A stretch of 64,000 bases of DNA from Anatilimnocola aggregata. GTDB lineage: Bacteria > Planctomycetota > Planctomycetia > Pirellulales > Pirellulaceae. Position 1 is the first letter of the stretch; each line of letters opens with the position of its first letter. The DNA lies in contig NZ_CP036274.1 in the NCBI RefSeq assembly GCF_007747655.1, forward strand, positions 7,502,001 through 7,566,000, written 5' to 3'. The notes below the pieces were generated by a model, which was given only the letters and a program-made list of their open reading frames with translations, was not told where the DNA came from and did not search any database. This document shows positions 43,873 to 52,682 of the stretch, piece after piece. The translations under genes and the position numbers were made by a program.

Positions 43873-46563
43873 ATGGCAGCCATCTATCCCATTCCGACCA
43901 CGCGCGTCAGCGAAGCGCTGACCCATTCGCGCATGCTGTCGCAGTTGCAGTCGGATGAAGTTTCGATTCTGCGATTGCAACAACAGATCGCCACTGGCCG
44001 GCGCATCTTTCAGCCCAGCGACGATGCTCCCGCGGCCCAGCGCGCCATCAGCTTGCAGCGCTTGCTCGAACAAAAGGCGCAGGCCCGCGAAAACCTGAGT
44101 ACGAGTCAGTCGTATCTGTCGGCCACCGATACTGCCGTGCAGGGAATCACGAATACGCTTAACGCGGTTCGCTCCGAAGTCCTCGGCGTCACCGACTCCG
44201 TCAGCAGCGAAGCAGCACGCGAAGCGGCAATCCAGCAAGTGCAACTCGCGATCGAGCAGCTGGCCGACGTGGGGAACCAGGTCTTCCGCGGTCGCTATCT
44301 GTTTGCTGGCTCGCGGACCACGACGCAGCCCTTTCAACTGACGGGGAACCAGGTTTCGTACCTCGGCAACGAATCGCAGCTGCAAAGTTATTCCGATGTC
44401 GACCTGCTGTTTTCTACCAACCTGCCCGGCAGCGATATCTTTGGCGGGTTTTCGAACGAGGTGCACGGCACGATCGACCTGAATCCCGTCGCCACGCGCG
44501 AAACACTCCTCACCGACCTGCATGGTGGTCGGGGCATCACCAAGGGAAGCATTGCCATCTCGGACGGCACTTCCACGAAGATCATCGACTTCGCCGGTGC
44601 CGAAACACTGGGCGATGTTGCCGATCTGATCAATGCCAATGCTCCCACCGGTCGTACGGTCAGCGCGCGAATCACCAACAATGGGCTGGTACTGGATATC
44701 GACGATGCGGGGGGCGGCAACTTCACCATTCGCGAGGTGGGTGGTGGGACCACCGCAGCCGAACTCGGCATTTATCAGCCCACAGGTGTGCTGACCGGCG
44801 CAATTACGGGTGCTGACCTCAATCCACGTTTGCGACCAACCACCAGCTTGAACGCTGTCTTCGGCAGCCGTGCGCGCACAGTGCTGGAGTCGCCGGGCCT
44901 GAACAACAACATCGTTATCGAATCACTCACGCGTGGTACGGCCAATAATGGCGTCACTGTTCAATTGGTCGACGATGCCCTGCTCGATGCTGGGCCCGGT
45001 CTGATCGCCGGCTTTGAAACAGCCACCTATTCTGCTGCACCAGTGGCTGCTCGCGCGGGGCTCACGTTCAACGGTTTTGGCAACAACCTGCAATTGACGG
45101 GCAACGTAACTGGCACCTCCCTCAACAACGTGCAGATTCAAGTGGTTGATGCGGGAGCCATCGGTGCGAATGCAACGGCTACATTTAACTCGACCACCAA
45201 AACGCTGACGATCGGCATTGATAGCGCCGGCGGCACTGAAATTCAAAATGTCATCGCCGCCATCAATGGCGAAGGAACGTTCACCGCGGCCTACGATGCT
45301 GCCAATCCGGCCGACGGCGGCTATAACCCAACCGCCACGATTCCTGCCGGCGATGCTGGACTGGTCACTGGCAATACAGGGAACAGTGGCGGCGATGCGA
45401 ACACAATCTTTGTAAACGTGCAGCGGAACGCGACCACAGCCAACCAGGTGCTCGTGGCCCTACAAGGCAACGCGGCCATTCAGGCCCAGTTTTCGACCAC
45501 ACTCGAACAGCAAGATTCCACGGGTGCAGGGTCGGCGGGAAGTGGCGGCGTCGATCTCAATGCCACGGCCGTTACTAGCGGTGGCAGCGGCTTCGAGCCC
45601 GACCTGGCTTCTGGCCTGCGAATCGTGAATGGGAATAACACCTATAACGTTTCGTTTGCCGGCGCCCAATCGGTGCAAGATATTCTCAATACACTTAATG
45701 GTTCCGGCGCGGGTGTGCTCGCCGAAATTAATGCGGCTGGCGACGGGCTGGTGATTCGTTCGCACGTCAGTGGGTACGACTTCTCGATTGGCGAGAATGG
45801 CGGCAACACCGCGACCCAACTCGGTGTCCGCTCGCTCACTGCGGCGACCGATTTGGCCAACCTGAATTACGGCCGCGGCGTAACGTCGATTGCCGGGACC
45901 GATTTCACGATCGTGCGCAACGATGGCGTCCCCCTCGAGATCGATGTCTCCTCCGCCACCAACATGCAGCAAGTGCTCGACCTGATCAACAATCATGCGT
46001 CGAACCAGGTTCCCGGCGCGCAGGTAACGGCACGGCTGGCGCAGTTTGGCAACGGCATCGAACTCGTAGATTCGACCGTCGGTGCGGGCTCGCTACACAT
46101 CGTGCGCGCGACCGGCAGCAATGCAGCTACTGAACTTGGCCTGATTCCGCAGGGGGCCAATCAATCGCTGCCAGCAGTCGTCAGCGGGCCGAATACTGTC
46201 CTTACCGGCGTCGATGCAAACCCGCAAGAAGTTTCCGGCGTCTTCAATTCACTGCTGCGAATTAAAGATGCCTTGGTGAACTTCGACCTGGGCAAACTCG
46301 AGCGTAGCGTCGAACTGCTCGACGCCGATATGGACAAGATTCTCTTCGCCCGCTCCGAACTCGGAGCCCGCGCTCAAGGACTCGATACGCTAGACGCTCG
46401 GCTGGAAGACGAAGACGTCGAACTGCAAGCGGCCCTCTCGAACGAAATTGAAGTCGACTGGACCGCAGCCATCTCGACGCTCGCCGCCCGCCAGGCGTCG
46501 TTGCAGGCCTCGCTGCAACTCACGGCGCAAGCGTTTCAGTTGAGCCTGCTCAACTATCTGTAA
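43873..46563 (+). CDS. flgL: Very long FlgL hook-filament junction protein
   Basis: 896 aa, against roughly 300 in enteric bacteria. The conserved ends are present: YPIPTTRVSEALTHSRMLSQLQSDEVSILRLQQQIATGRRIFQPSDDAPAAQRAI at the start, and LQAALSNEIEVDWTAAISTLAARQASLQASLQLTAQAFQLSLLNYL at the end. The inserted 600 residues hold three flagellin-IN-like modules (about 215-300, 575-655 and 665-760) and an adhesin-like Thr/Asn/Gly-rich section (about 355-565). The outer domain probably projects from the filament base. It is the last gene of the operon and is followed by a hairpin repeat. Confidence 0.93.
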   Translation: MAAIYPIPTTRVSEALTHSRMLSQLQSDEVSILRLQQQIATGRRIFQPSDDAPAAQRAISLQRLLEQKAQARENLSTSQSYLSATDTAVQGITNTLNAVRSEVLGVTDSVSSEAAREAAIQQVQLAIEQLADVGNQVFRGRYLFAGSRTTTQPFQLTGNQVSYLGNESQLQSYSDVDLLFSTNLPGSDIFGGFSNEVHGTIDLNPVATRETLLTDLHGGRGITKGSIAISDGTSTKIIDFAGAETLGDVADLINANAPTGRTVSARITNNGLVLDIDDAGGGNFTIREVGGGTTAAELGIYQPTGVLTGAITGADLNPRLRPTTSLNAVFGSRARTVLESPGLNNNIVIESLTRGTANNGVTVQLVDDALLDAGPGLIAGFETATYSAAPVAARAGLTFNGFGNNLQLTGNVTGTSLNNVQIQVVDAGAIGANATATFNSTTKTLTIGIDSAGGTEIQNVIAAINGEGTFTAAYDAANPADGGYNPTATIPAGDAGLVTGNTGNSGGDANTIFVNVQRNATTANQVLVALQGNAAIQAQFSTTLEQQDSTGAGSAGSGGVDLNATAVTSGGSGFEPDLASGLRIVNGNNTYNVSFAGAQSVQDILNTLNGSGAGVLAEINAAGDGLVIRSHVSGYDFSIGENGGNTATQLGVRSLTAATDLANLNYGRGVTSIAGTDFTIVRNDGVPLEIDVSSATNMQQVLDLINNHASNQVPGAQVTARLAQFGNGIELVDSTVGAGSLHIVRATGSNAATELGLIPQGANQSLPAVVSGPNTVLTGVDANPQEVSGVFNSLLRIKDALVNFDLGKLERSVELLDADMDKILFARSELGARAQGLDTLDARLEDEDVELQAALSNEIEVDWTAAISTLAARQASLQASLQLTAQAFQLSLLNYL

Positions 46564-46564
46564 A

Positions 46565-46633
46565 GTGGGATAGGCTTCCAGCCTGTCATCCTCAGTAAAT
46601 GAAAATTCCTGACAGGCAAGATGCCTGTCCCAC
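46565..46633. repeat. Intergenic hairpin repeat (GTGGGATAGGC...GCCTGTCCCAC family)
   Basis: GTGGGATAGGCTTCCAGCCT (from 46565) is inverted as GACAGGCAAGATGCCTGTCC (to 46633). It lies between the flgL stop and the convergent exbD-like stop and could end both transcripts. A second copy lies at 20303-20355. Confidence 0.7.
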
Positions 46634-46641
46634 GTAAACGG

Positions 46642-47076
46642 TCACTTCGCGCCTTCGCGCTCAAAGACGGCGTAGCTCACGTTGCGAATGCCGTTCTTCG
46701 CGCAGGCCAACAGAATGGGGCTGACGAAGCGCGAAGGAACGCTGCGGTCGGCGCGAATGCAAACCTCAACATCCGTCCCCAGCTTTTCGATTCGTTCAGC
46801 CAATCGCGACGACAGTTCGCTGGATGGTACCGGCGCGCCGGTCATCAGCAGGGTGCCATCCGCAAGCACGGTGATCGTCAGGCGAGGCTGCTCCGGATCT
46901 CCGTCGTCATCCTGGCCACTGTCGGCGACTGGCAACGGCAATGGCAGCGAATTCTCTAACTGCGAGAGATTGCTCGAAAGGAGAAAGAAAATAATCAGCT
47001 GAAACACAACGTCGATCATCGGCGTCATGTTGAAGCCCACTTCGCCGCGCGAAGTCGTCGAAGACGGCACGCGCAT
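46642..47076 (-). CDS. exbD: ExbD/TolR-type biopolymer transport protein
   Basis: 144 aa. One membrane helix with the family signature NMTPMIDVVFQLIIFFLLSS, including the pore Asp in PMID that conducts protons, is followed by a periplasmic domain (LTITVLADGTLLMTGAPVP, VEVCIRADRSVPSRFVSPILLACAKNG). It works with the ExbB-like protein to drive envelope processes with the proton gradient. Its ATG directly follows the stop of the upstream gene (no gap). It is the last gene of the VWA-TPR-ExbB-ExbD operon. Confidence 0.93.
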   Translation of the reverse strand: MRVPSSTTSRGEVGFNMTPMIDVVFQLIIFFLLSSNLSQLENSLPLPLPVADSGQDDDGDPEQPRLTITVLADGTLLMTGAPVPSSELSSRLAERIEKLGTDVEVCIRADRSVPSRFVSPILLACAKNGIRNVSYAVFEREGAK

Positions 47077-48000
47077 CTATCGTCCTCCGGCGGCACGGGG
47101 CGGAGCTGGTGGGGCAGGAGGTGCCGGCGCAATCGGCGGGGCCTGTGTCCCTCGTTGCCGCTGTTTAAGCGGAGCAAGAATATGCAGCCCGGCATAAGCG
47201 GCTTCGGCAATCAGCTCGTCAATCCAGCTGCGGAACATTGCAAAAAATCCGAGAGCTGGAATCGCAATCACCAGACCATAGACGGTGGTCACTAGCGCTT
47301 GATAAATACCATCGGCGAGCGCCGCTGCGCCCGCTTTGCCTTCGGTTTCCGCCACTTCCTTAAACGCCAGCAACATCCCGGTCACGGTGCCAAGCAGCCC
47401 GACCATCGGTGCCAGGTTACCGATTACGGAGAGGTACTCAATCCAGCGAAACAATTTGGCCGCTTGTTCGGCCGTGGCATCTTCCATCGCCTTTTCAATC
47501 TCGGGCCAGTCGCCATCGGCCTCCGTGAGTGCCTGCTGCACAATCGCGGTGAGAAAACAGGGGTTTGCTTTGCACAGTTGCGTCGCTTCGGCCAAGCGAC
47601 CTTGCTCGACAAGTTTGCGCAGTTCGCGCGAAATCTCCTCGGGCACGAGGTCCTTGCGGCGAATGCGAAGGATGTTGTCGAACACCAGGTAGACCGCAGT
47701 GAGCGATAGCCCGATCAGCACGAGCATGTTCGCAATGCCGACGGGGCCACCTGAGAAGAATATCTGCAAAAAGGTTTTCTTCGGCGGCCTGGCTGACGGC
47801 TTCTGCATCAGTTCCGCAGGTGCGCCACCAGCTGGCGCAATCGCCGGCGGCGCGGCCGGGTTGGCTGGCGGCAGCGGCTGCAATTGCTGCGCGGGAGCGT
47901 CAGTCGGGCTCAGCAGGATTGCGCCCCACAAGACGAGCAGGGGCAATCGCATGTGCCAACCGGCTGAGGACCAGGCATTCGCTCCGCTATTCACTGGCAT
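47077..48000 (-). CDS. exbB: MotA/TolQ/ExbB proton-channel family protein
   Basis: About 307 aa. A signal-like helix (LPLLVLWGAILL) and Pro/Ala-rich linker precede the core: MLVLIGLSLTAVYLVFDNILRI, a cytoplasmic domain with EISRELRKLVEQGRLAEATQLCKA, then LSVIGNLAPMVGLLGTVTGMLLAF and LVTTVYGLVIAIPALGFFAMF. These three helices form the family channel. The tail is Pro/Ala-rich. ATG at 48000 and 47952 are both possible; the former has AAAAGGA but directly abutting it. Forms a unit with ExbD downstream. Confidence 0.9.
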   Translation of the reverse strand: MPVNSGANAWSSAGWHMRLPLLVLWGAILLSPTDAPAQQLQPLPPANPAAPPAIAPAGGAPAELMQKPSARPPKKTFLQIFFSGGPVGIANMLVLIGLSLTAVYLVFDNILRIRRKDLVPEEISRELRKLVEQGRLAEATQLCKANPCFLTAIVQQALTEADGDWPEIEKAMEDATAEQAAKLFRWIEYLSVIGNLAPMVGLLGTVTGMLLAFKEVAETEGKAGAAALADGIYQALVTTVYGLVIAIPALGFFAMFRSWIDELIAEAAYAGLHILAPLKQRQRGTQAPPIAPAPPAPPAPPRAAGGR

Positions 48001-48047
48001 TCCTTTTCTATTTCTGAGCCGGAAGCGTGAGCGCCCGGAGAGTTTCC

Positions 48048-49070
48048 TTACGGTTGCTTCGCTGGAGTCGCCAGTTGTTCCCACCGCTGGCGAGCGGTTG
48101 CGGCTGCTGGCAACGAAGCATAGTCGGTCAGTACCTCGCGGTAGAGCGAGGCCGCCTGTTCACGACGCCCCATCTTTTCTAATTGCGAGCCCGCCGCCAA
48201 GAGCGCTTCAGCTGCCAAAGCTCGCTGACGACCGTGCAAAATGGGAATTCGCAGGTAAGTCAGGGCCGCCTGTTCAGGCTGATCGTGTCTCGCTAACCCA
48301 TCGGCGGCAATGAAATAGCCGAGCGGTCGAACCTCCGGCGGCAAGCGTTCGAGCCCCGCCAGCCATTGCGCCGGCTCTTCCGCAGGCGCTGCTACCACGC
48401 GCGTGCGCCAAAGTTGAATCACGGCCAGCGTGGCGATTTTCTTGTTCGGGCCACCGGCCAAGGCTTGTAACTTGGCGACCGCCTCCGCGCGCTGGGCACC
48501 ATTCAGCAGCCAACTGGCACCGAGCAACTGCCGAGCGGGATTGGTCGGGTCCTTTAGCCACTGCGCTGCACGCCCCGGCAAGTTTGAATCATCACTCGAC
48601 CGCCAGGCCAGCGGCGCAACTTCCCAGCCTAAGGTCTCGGGATCGCTGGCCACCAGTGCAAAGAACTCTTCTGCAGCCGGGATGATATTTCCCGCAGCTG
48701 CCTGGCACTCGATGCTTCGCTCCAGGATTTGCCGCCGGGCCCAGGTACGAGATTCTTCCTCTCGCGCCCGACCATAGGCGGCCGCAGCTTCGGCAAATTT
48801 CTTCTCGGCCAGCAGCGCGTCCCCCTGCTCTTTCGCGGCCGGCCACGTCGTACGCCACTCGGTAATTTGATCGAGCGGAATTGCTTCGACCGCTCCAGTC
48901 TGCCCCTGAAAGGTCAACTGATTCCCCAGCAGATCGACGATCTCACCTTGTCGCTGTGCCGACGGTTGCCCCGGCTTGCTACTCTTCACCAAGATGACGT
49001 CAGCCGCGACGAGGTTGTTCGCCACTAGCGCAGGCAGCAGCGTGCAGACGGAGATGAAGGAAAGATTCAT
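48048..49070 (-). CDS. Exported TPR-type helical repeat protein
   Basis: 340 aa with a signal peptide (MNLSFISVCTLLPALVANNLVAA). An N-terminal beta segment (GEIVDLLGNQLTFQGQTGAVEAIPLDQITEW) resembles the small lead-in of other planctomycete proteins with this layout. TPR-like helices follow (GDALLAEKKFAEAAAAYGRAREEE, EALLAAGSQLEKMGRREQAASLYREVL). It is probably a periplasmic scaffold for the ExbB/ExbD pair. The gaps on either side are 47 and 58 bp. The ATG at 49070 gives the signal peptide. Confidence 0.8.
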   Translation of the reverse strand: MNLSFISVCTLLPALVANNLVAADVILVKSSKPGQPSAQRQGEIVDLLGNQLTFQGQTGAVEAIPLDQITEWRTTWPAAKEQGDALLAEKKFAEAAAAYGRAREEESRTWARRQILERSIECQAAAGNIIPAAEEFFALVASDPETLGWEVAPLAWRSSDDSNLPGRAAQWLKDPTNPARQLLGASWLLNGAQRAEAVAKLQALAGGPNKKIATLAVIQLWRTRVVAAPAEEPAQWLAGLERLPPEVRPLGYFIAADGLARHDQPEQAALTYLRIPILHGRQRALAAEALLAAGSQLEKMGRREQAASLYREVLTDYASLPAAATARQRWEQLATPAKQP

Positions 49071-49128
49071 TCCAACTATTCTAGTGCAGAACCCGTTCAG
49101 CACCGAGATGAGTTCAAAGAGAACAAAC

Positions 49129-50148
49129 TTACTGCAGTGGCAGCGATGTAACATCGACATAGGCGTGCTTGCCGTTGTTCTCGTCAGCCAGTTGGCGCAG
49201 GAAGGTATAGCGGCCGCTGGAAGGGCCAGAACCGAATTCAATGGTGTTGATCGAAACGCCGCGGCTGCGGTCGCGAATCTTGCGCAGTTCCACCGCGCTT
49301 AGGCGCGGTTCGTCAGCATCGGTGAGAAAGAAAATGACGTCGGGTCGCATCTGAATTGCCATCAGCAGGGCGTCGATGTGCCGGGTGCCACCGTCGGCCA
49401 CAACGCCACCGACAAACGTCGAGGCGAGCCGCTTCCCTTGATCGTCGGCAAACACCAACTGCGGCTGCTGGCCGGGATTCAAGTTCATCAAGTGCGGCCG
49501 GTCGTTGTAAAAGATGACCTGGAACTGGTGCACCCGCTCGAGGCTTTGCAAACTGGCAAGCAGTTCTCGCTTGGCGGCAGAAAGAGGTCTCCCTTCATAG
49601 CCCGACATACTCGCCGAACGATCGAACACATAGACAAACCGCGAACCTCGCCCGCTAACACCAAAGACGCTCGTCTCGGCCTGCGAGCTATCGCCAATGC
49701 CCCGTTTGCCAGTGCCGCCGCTCCCTTGGGTCATGCCTGTGGCACCAGGCAAGCCATTCCTTTGCAAATCGCCAGGCAACGCACCAAAACCGGTGCTGCC
49801 ATCACCTGTGGGCAACTGTGGACCGCTGTTGAGAGGCTGTTCGGTTAACTCGGGCAGTGCGGAACCGCCAAACGCCGCTGGACTGGCGGCAGTGCTGGCA
49901 TTGCTCGTCCCGGCTTCTTCCCCTTCTTCCAAATAATTCATTGCCCCGCCGCTGGCACTCGCCAAAACGATGCCGCCGGTGCGCGTGGGTTCGATATCGA
50001 TGCCGCGCGGCGTTGGTTGCAGGTAAATCGAGAGGACCGTCAGCGCCGACAGATGCACCACCAGCGACATCAACCACGACGGCAAGCTGGCCCCTGTCGC
50101 CAGGCCCGCAGCGCGGGGAATTTCTTCGCGAGTGGAAATAGTCGTCAT
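49129..50148 (-). CDS. Membrane-anchored VWA-domain protein
   Basis: 339 aa. One N-terminal helix (SWLMSLVVHLSALTVLSIYL) anchors it. A Gly/Ser/Thr-rich linker of about 110 residues follows. The VWA domain has an intact MIDAS: FDRSASMSGYE (DxSxS), the Thr in GGTRHIDAL, and Asp in FLTDADEP. It probably binds a protein ligand in the periplasm with a divalent metal. As the first gene of a four-gene operon with TPR, ExbB and ExbD proteins, it should couple proton-driven motion to that ligand; the target is unknown. Confidence 0.88.
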   Translation of the reverse strand: MTTISTREEIPRAAGLATGASLPSWLMSLVVHLSALTVLSIYLQPTPRGIDIEPTRTGGIVLASASGGAMNYLEEGEEAGTSNASTAASPAAFGGSALPELTEQPLNSGPQLPTGDGSTGFGALPGDLQRNGLPGATGMTQGSGGTGKRGIGDSSQAETSVFGVSGRGSRFVYVFDRSASMSGYEGRPLSAAKRELLASLQSLERVHQFQVIFYNDRPHLMNLNPGQQPQLVFADDQGKRLASTFVGGVVADGGTRHIDALLMAIQMRPDVIFFLTDADEPRLSAVELRKIRDRSRGVSINTIEFGSGPSSGRYTFLRQLADENNGKHAYVDVTSLPLQ

Positions 50149-50593
50149 TCGCGAGGAACGCCAAAGTGATTTGAACGCGGTAAAAAGGGCACCGCGCCGA
50201 AATTCTAGGTTGCGGGTTAAGGAGGGTCAACGCGGATCGGCTGCCGCAGGTTCAGCCCCCAATGGAGCAGCAATATTTTGGAATCTGGCAACAAAGAAAG
50301 CGGAACAACTGATCTTGCCAAAAACTGGGGTTGTTTTGCGCAAGCCGTTCGCGCTAGAATTTCCGCCGTGCTAAGGATGGCACACCCTATCGGCTGACAA
50401 GTGCAGTCGATGGCATGGATGCTGCCGCTGGTGGGTTCGACTCACGGCTGGCTGTTTGCGGTTAATCCCAAAAGGGACGACTGGCGTCAACAGCATGCTG
50501 AACCTTCCGGTGACTGCTAAACTAAACCTCCAACGGAGGCCCCTGCGAAGTAAGTTGTTTCGCGCAGGCCTTAGCCCCCGTCAGGAGTCGACC
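50149..50593. other. Divergent promoter region between VWA operon and dnaG
   Basis: 445 bp. The dnaG reading frame stays open back to 50456, but that extension lacks primase similarity and a ribosome site. No other gene seen. Promoters for both directions should be here. Confidence 0.45.
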
Positions 50594-52471
50594 GTGAGTT
50601 CCGCTAGTTTCGGCACAGCCAAGGACGAAATCCGCCAGGCGATTAATATCGTCGACCTGGTCGGCTCGTACCTCGACCTGCGCCGACAAGGGAGCGGATA
50701 CGTGGCCCTCTGCCCGTGGCACGACGACTCGAAACCGTCGCTGCAAGTGAATCCCGCCCGCCAGATCTGGAAATGTTGGGTCTGCGGCATCGGCGGCGAC
50801 ATCTTCAGTTTCATCATGCGGCACGAAGGGGTCGAGTTTCGCGAAGCCTTAAAGCTGCTGGCCGATCGGGCTGGCATTCAACTCACCCAGCAAAAGCAGC
50901 GGCCAATCACGCCGGGAAGTCCAGACGATAAGGCAGCCCTGCTCGCTGCAACCGCCTGGGCTGAGAAGCAATTTCACGAATATCTACTGAAGTCAGAAGC
51001 GGCTGAAGTCGCCAGACAATACTTGGAAGACCGCGGCATCACCCCCGCCAGCGTCGAGAAATTCAACATCGGCTTTAGTCCCGACAGCTTCACCTGGCTG
51101 CTCGACCGAAGTCGCAACACGCCCCATTCCCCCGCAGTTTTGGAAGCGGTCGACCTGGTCGGCAAGAGCGAGCGGGGAACGTTCTATGATCGTTTCCGCG
51201 GCCGCGTAATCTTTCCGATTCGTGACGCACAATCGCGACCCATTGCCTTTGGCGGTCGTGTGCTGCCGAGCTCGAAGGACCAGGGTGGCAAGTACGTTAA
51301 CTCGCGCGAGACAAAACTGTTTAGCAAGCGGGAACAACTCTACGCCCTCGATCTCGCCAGCAAAGCTGCGCGAAAGTCGCGACACTTGACGGTTGTGGAA
51401 GGATATACCGACGTAGTGCTGTGCCATCAGTTCGGCGTCGACGATGTCGTCGCCTGCCTCGGTACCGCGCTGGGCGAAGGTCATATTCCCCTGCTCCGCC
51501 GCTTTGCCGACACCATTACACTTCTACTCGATGGCGACGAAGCAGGGCAAAAGCGAACCAACGACATTCTGGAACTGTTCGTCACGGCGACCATCGACTT
51601 GCGGGTACTTACACTCCCCGATGAACTCGATCCCGCTGATTTTCTGCTCGAGTACGGTGCCACTCAGTTCAATCAACTGCTGAAGGAAAAGTCGGTCGAC
51701 GCGCTCGAACACAAGATTCGTGTGGCCACCCACGAACTAGATATTGCTCGTGAAACACATCGCGCTTCGACAGCACTCGAAGAAATCCTGGCCACACTCG
51801 CCAAGTATGCGATGGCCCGCGGTGCCGACCCCAAGAGCTTGCGAACCCAACAACTAATTGCCCGCCTGGCCCGGCAGTTTTTGGTCGAAGAAACGTTCGT
51901 CCGCGAGCGTTACAACCAACTATGCCAGGTAAGTCGCGAAGCAAAGCGCCCGGTGATCGTCACTTCAGCGCCGGCTTCTACTTCGCAGATTCCGCTTCGC
52001 CCCGAATTCAAACTGAACGCGATTTCGATGGACGAAATCGAGTTGCTCGAGATTCTGGTCGCTCATTACGAATTGGCCGGCACGGCACTTTCGGAACTAG
52101 GTGAACTCGATCTGTCGGCCGACGCCACCAAGGTGATTTTTCGAACGTATCGCCAGCTGGAAGAAGCCGGTGAGTCGCTCGACTTTGGCCGTGTGCTGGC
52201 AGAAATTGAAGATGCCCAATTGAAGAGCCTGATGGTGCAACTGGTGGAAGTGGCCGACCGCAAGGCCAGCAAAGCGAACCTCGATCCACCCACACGATTG
52301 CGGCATTTGTTACAGAAGATTCACCGCGGCCACGAGCAGCGGATCATTCGCGAGAAGGAAGAGTATCTACAGTTACCGGAGGCCAACGACCAACAAAAGC
52401 ACGATGTGTTTTTAGAGATATTGGAAGCGAAACGCCGGCAGCAAGGATTGATCGCGCCCACGGATGGGTAG
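50594..52471 (+). CDS. dnaG: DNA primase
   Basis: 625 aa. The CHC2 zinc finger has Cys40, His43, Cys61 and Cys64 (CPWH...CWVC). The catalytic core shows KFNIGFSPDSFTWLL, then GRVIFPIRDAQSRPIAFGGRVL, and the TOPRIM part VVEGYTDVVLCHQFGVDDVVACLGTALGE with LLDGDEAGQKR. The C-terminal third is helical and should bind the helicase. It makes RNA primers at the replication fork. The GTG start at 50594 has AGGAG 6 nt upstream, deciding it over the upstream ATG. The primary sigma gene follows 211 bp later, as in many bacteria. Confidence 0.96.
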   Translation: MSSASFGTAKDEIRQAINIVDLVGSYLDLRRQGSGYVALCPWHDDSKPSLQVNPARQIWKCWVCGIGGDIFSFIMRHEGVEFREALKLLADRAGIQLTQQKQRPITPGSPDDKAALLAATAWAEKQFHEYLLKSEAAEVARQYLEDRGITPASVEKFNIGFSPDSFTWLLDRSRNTPHSPAVLEAVDLVGKSERGTFYDRFRGRVIFPIRDAQSRPIAFGGRVLPSSKDQGGKYVNSRETKLFSKREQLYALDLASKAARKSRHLTVVEGYTDVVLCHQFGVDDVVACLGTALGEGHIPLLRRFADTITLLLDGDEAGQKRTNDILELFVTATIDLRVLTLPDELDPADFLLEYGATQFNQLLKEKSVDALEHKIRVATHELDIARETHRASTALEEILATLAKYAMARGADPKSLRTQQLIARLARQFLVEETFVRERYNQLCQVSREAKRPVIVTSAPASTSQIPLRPEFKLNAISMDEIELLEILVAHYELAGTALSELGELDLSADATKVIFRTYRQLEEAGESLDFGRVLAEIEDAQLKSLMVQLVEVADRKASKANLDPPTRLRHLLQKIHRGHEQRIIREKEEYLQLPEANDQQKHDVFLEILEAKRRQQGLIAPTDG

Positions 52472-52682
52472 CGACTGCCAGTGCCTGAGATCATCGTTCC
52501 CGCATGGGGGGCAAGCGATGTGCTTGGGTGCGAACCATTTCGAGTTTGCAGCGTCTTAGCGGGGTGATGTGTAGTCACCACGCGAAGAACATTCGGGGAG
52601 CAGGTCTCGCAACTTGCTGCTCGAATGATCCTCCCAGGGATCAGCTGCGGGCTCATCGTCGACACGTTCAAGGAGGAACGAA

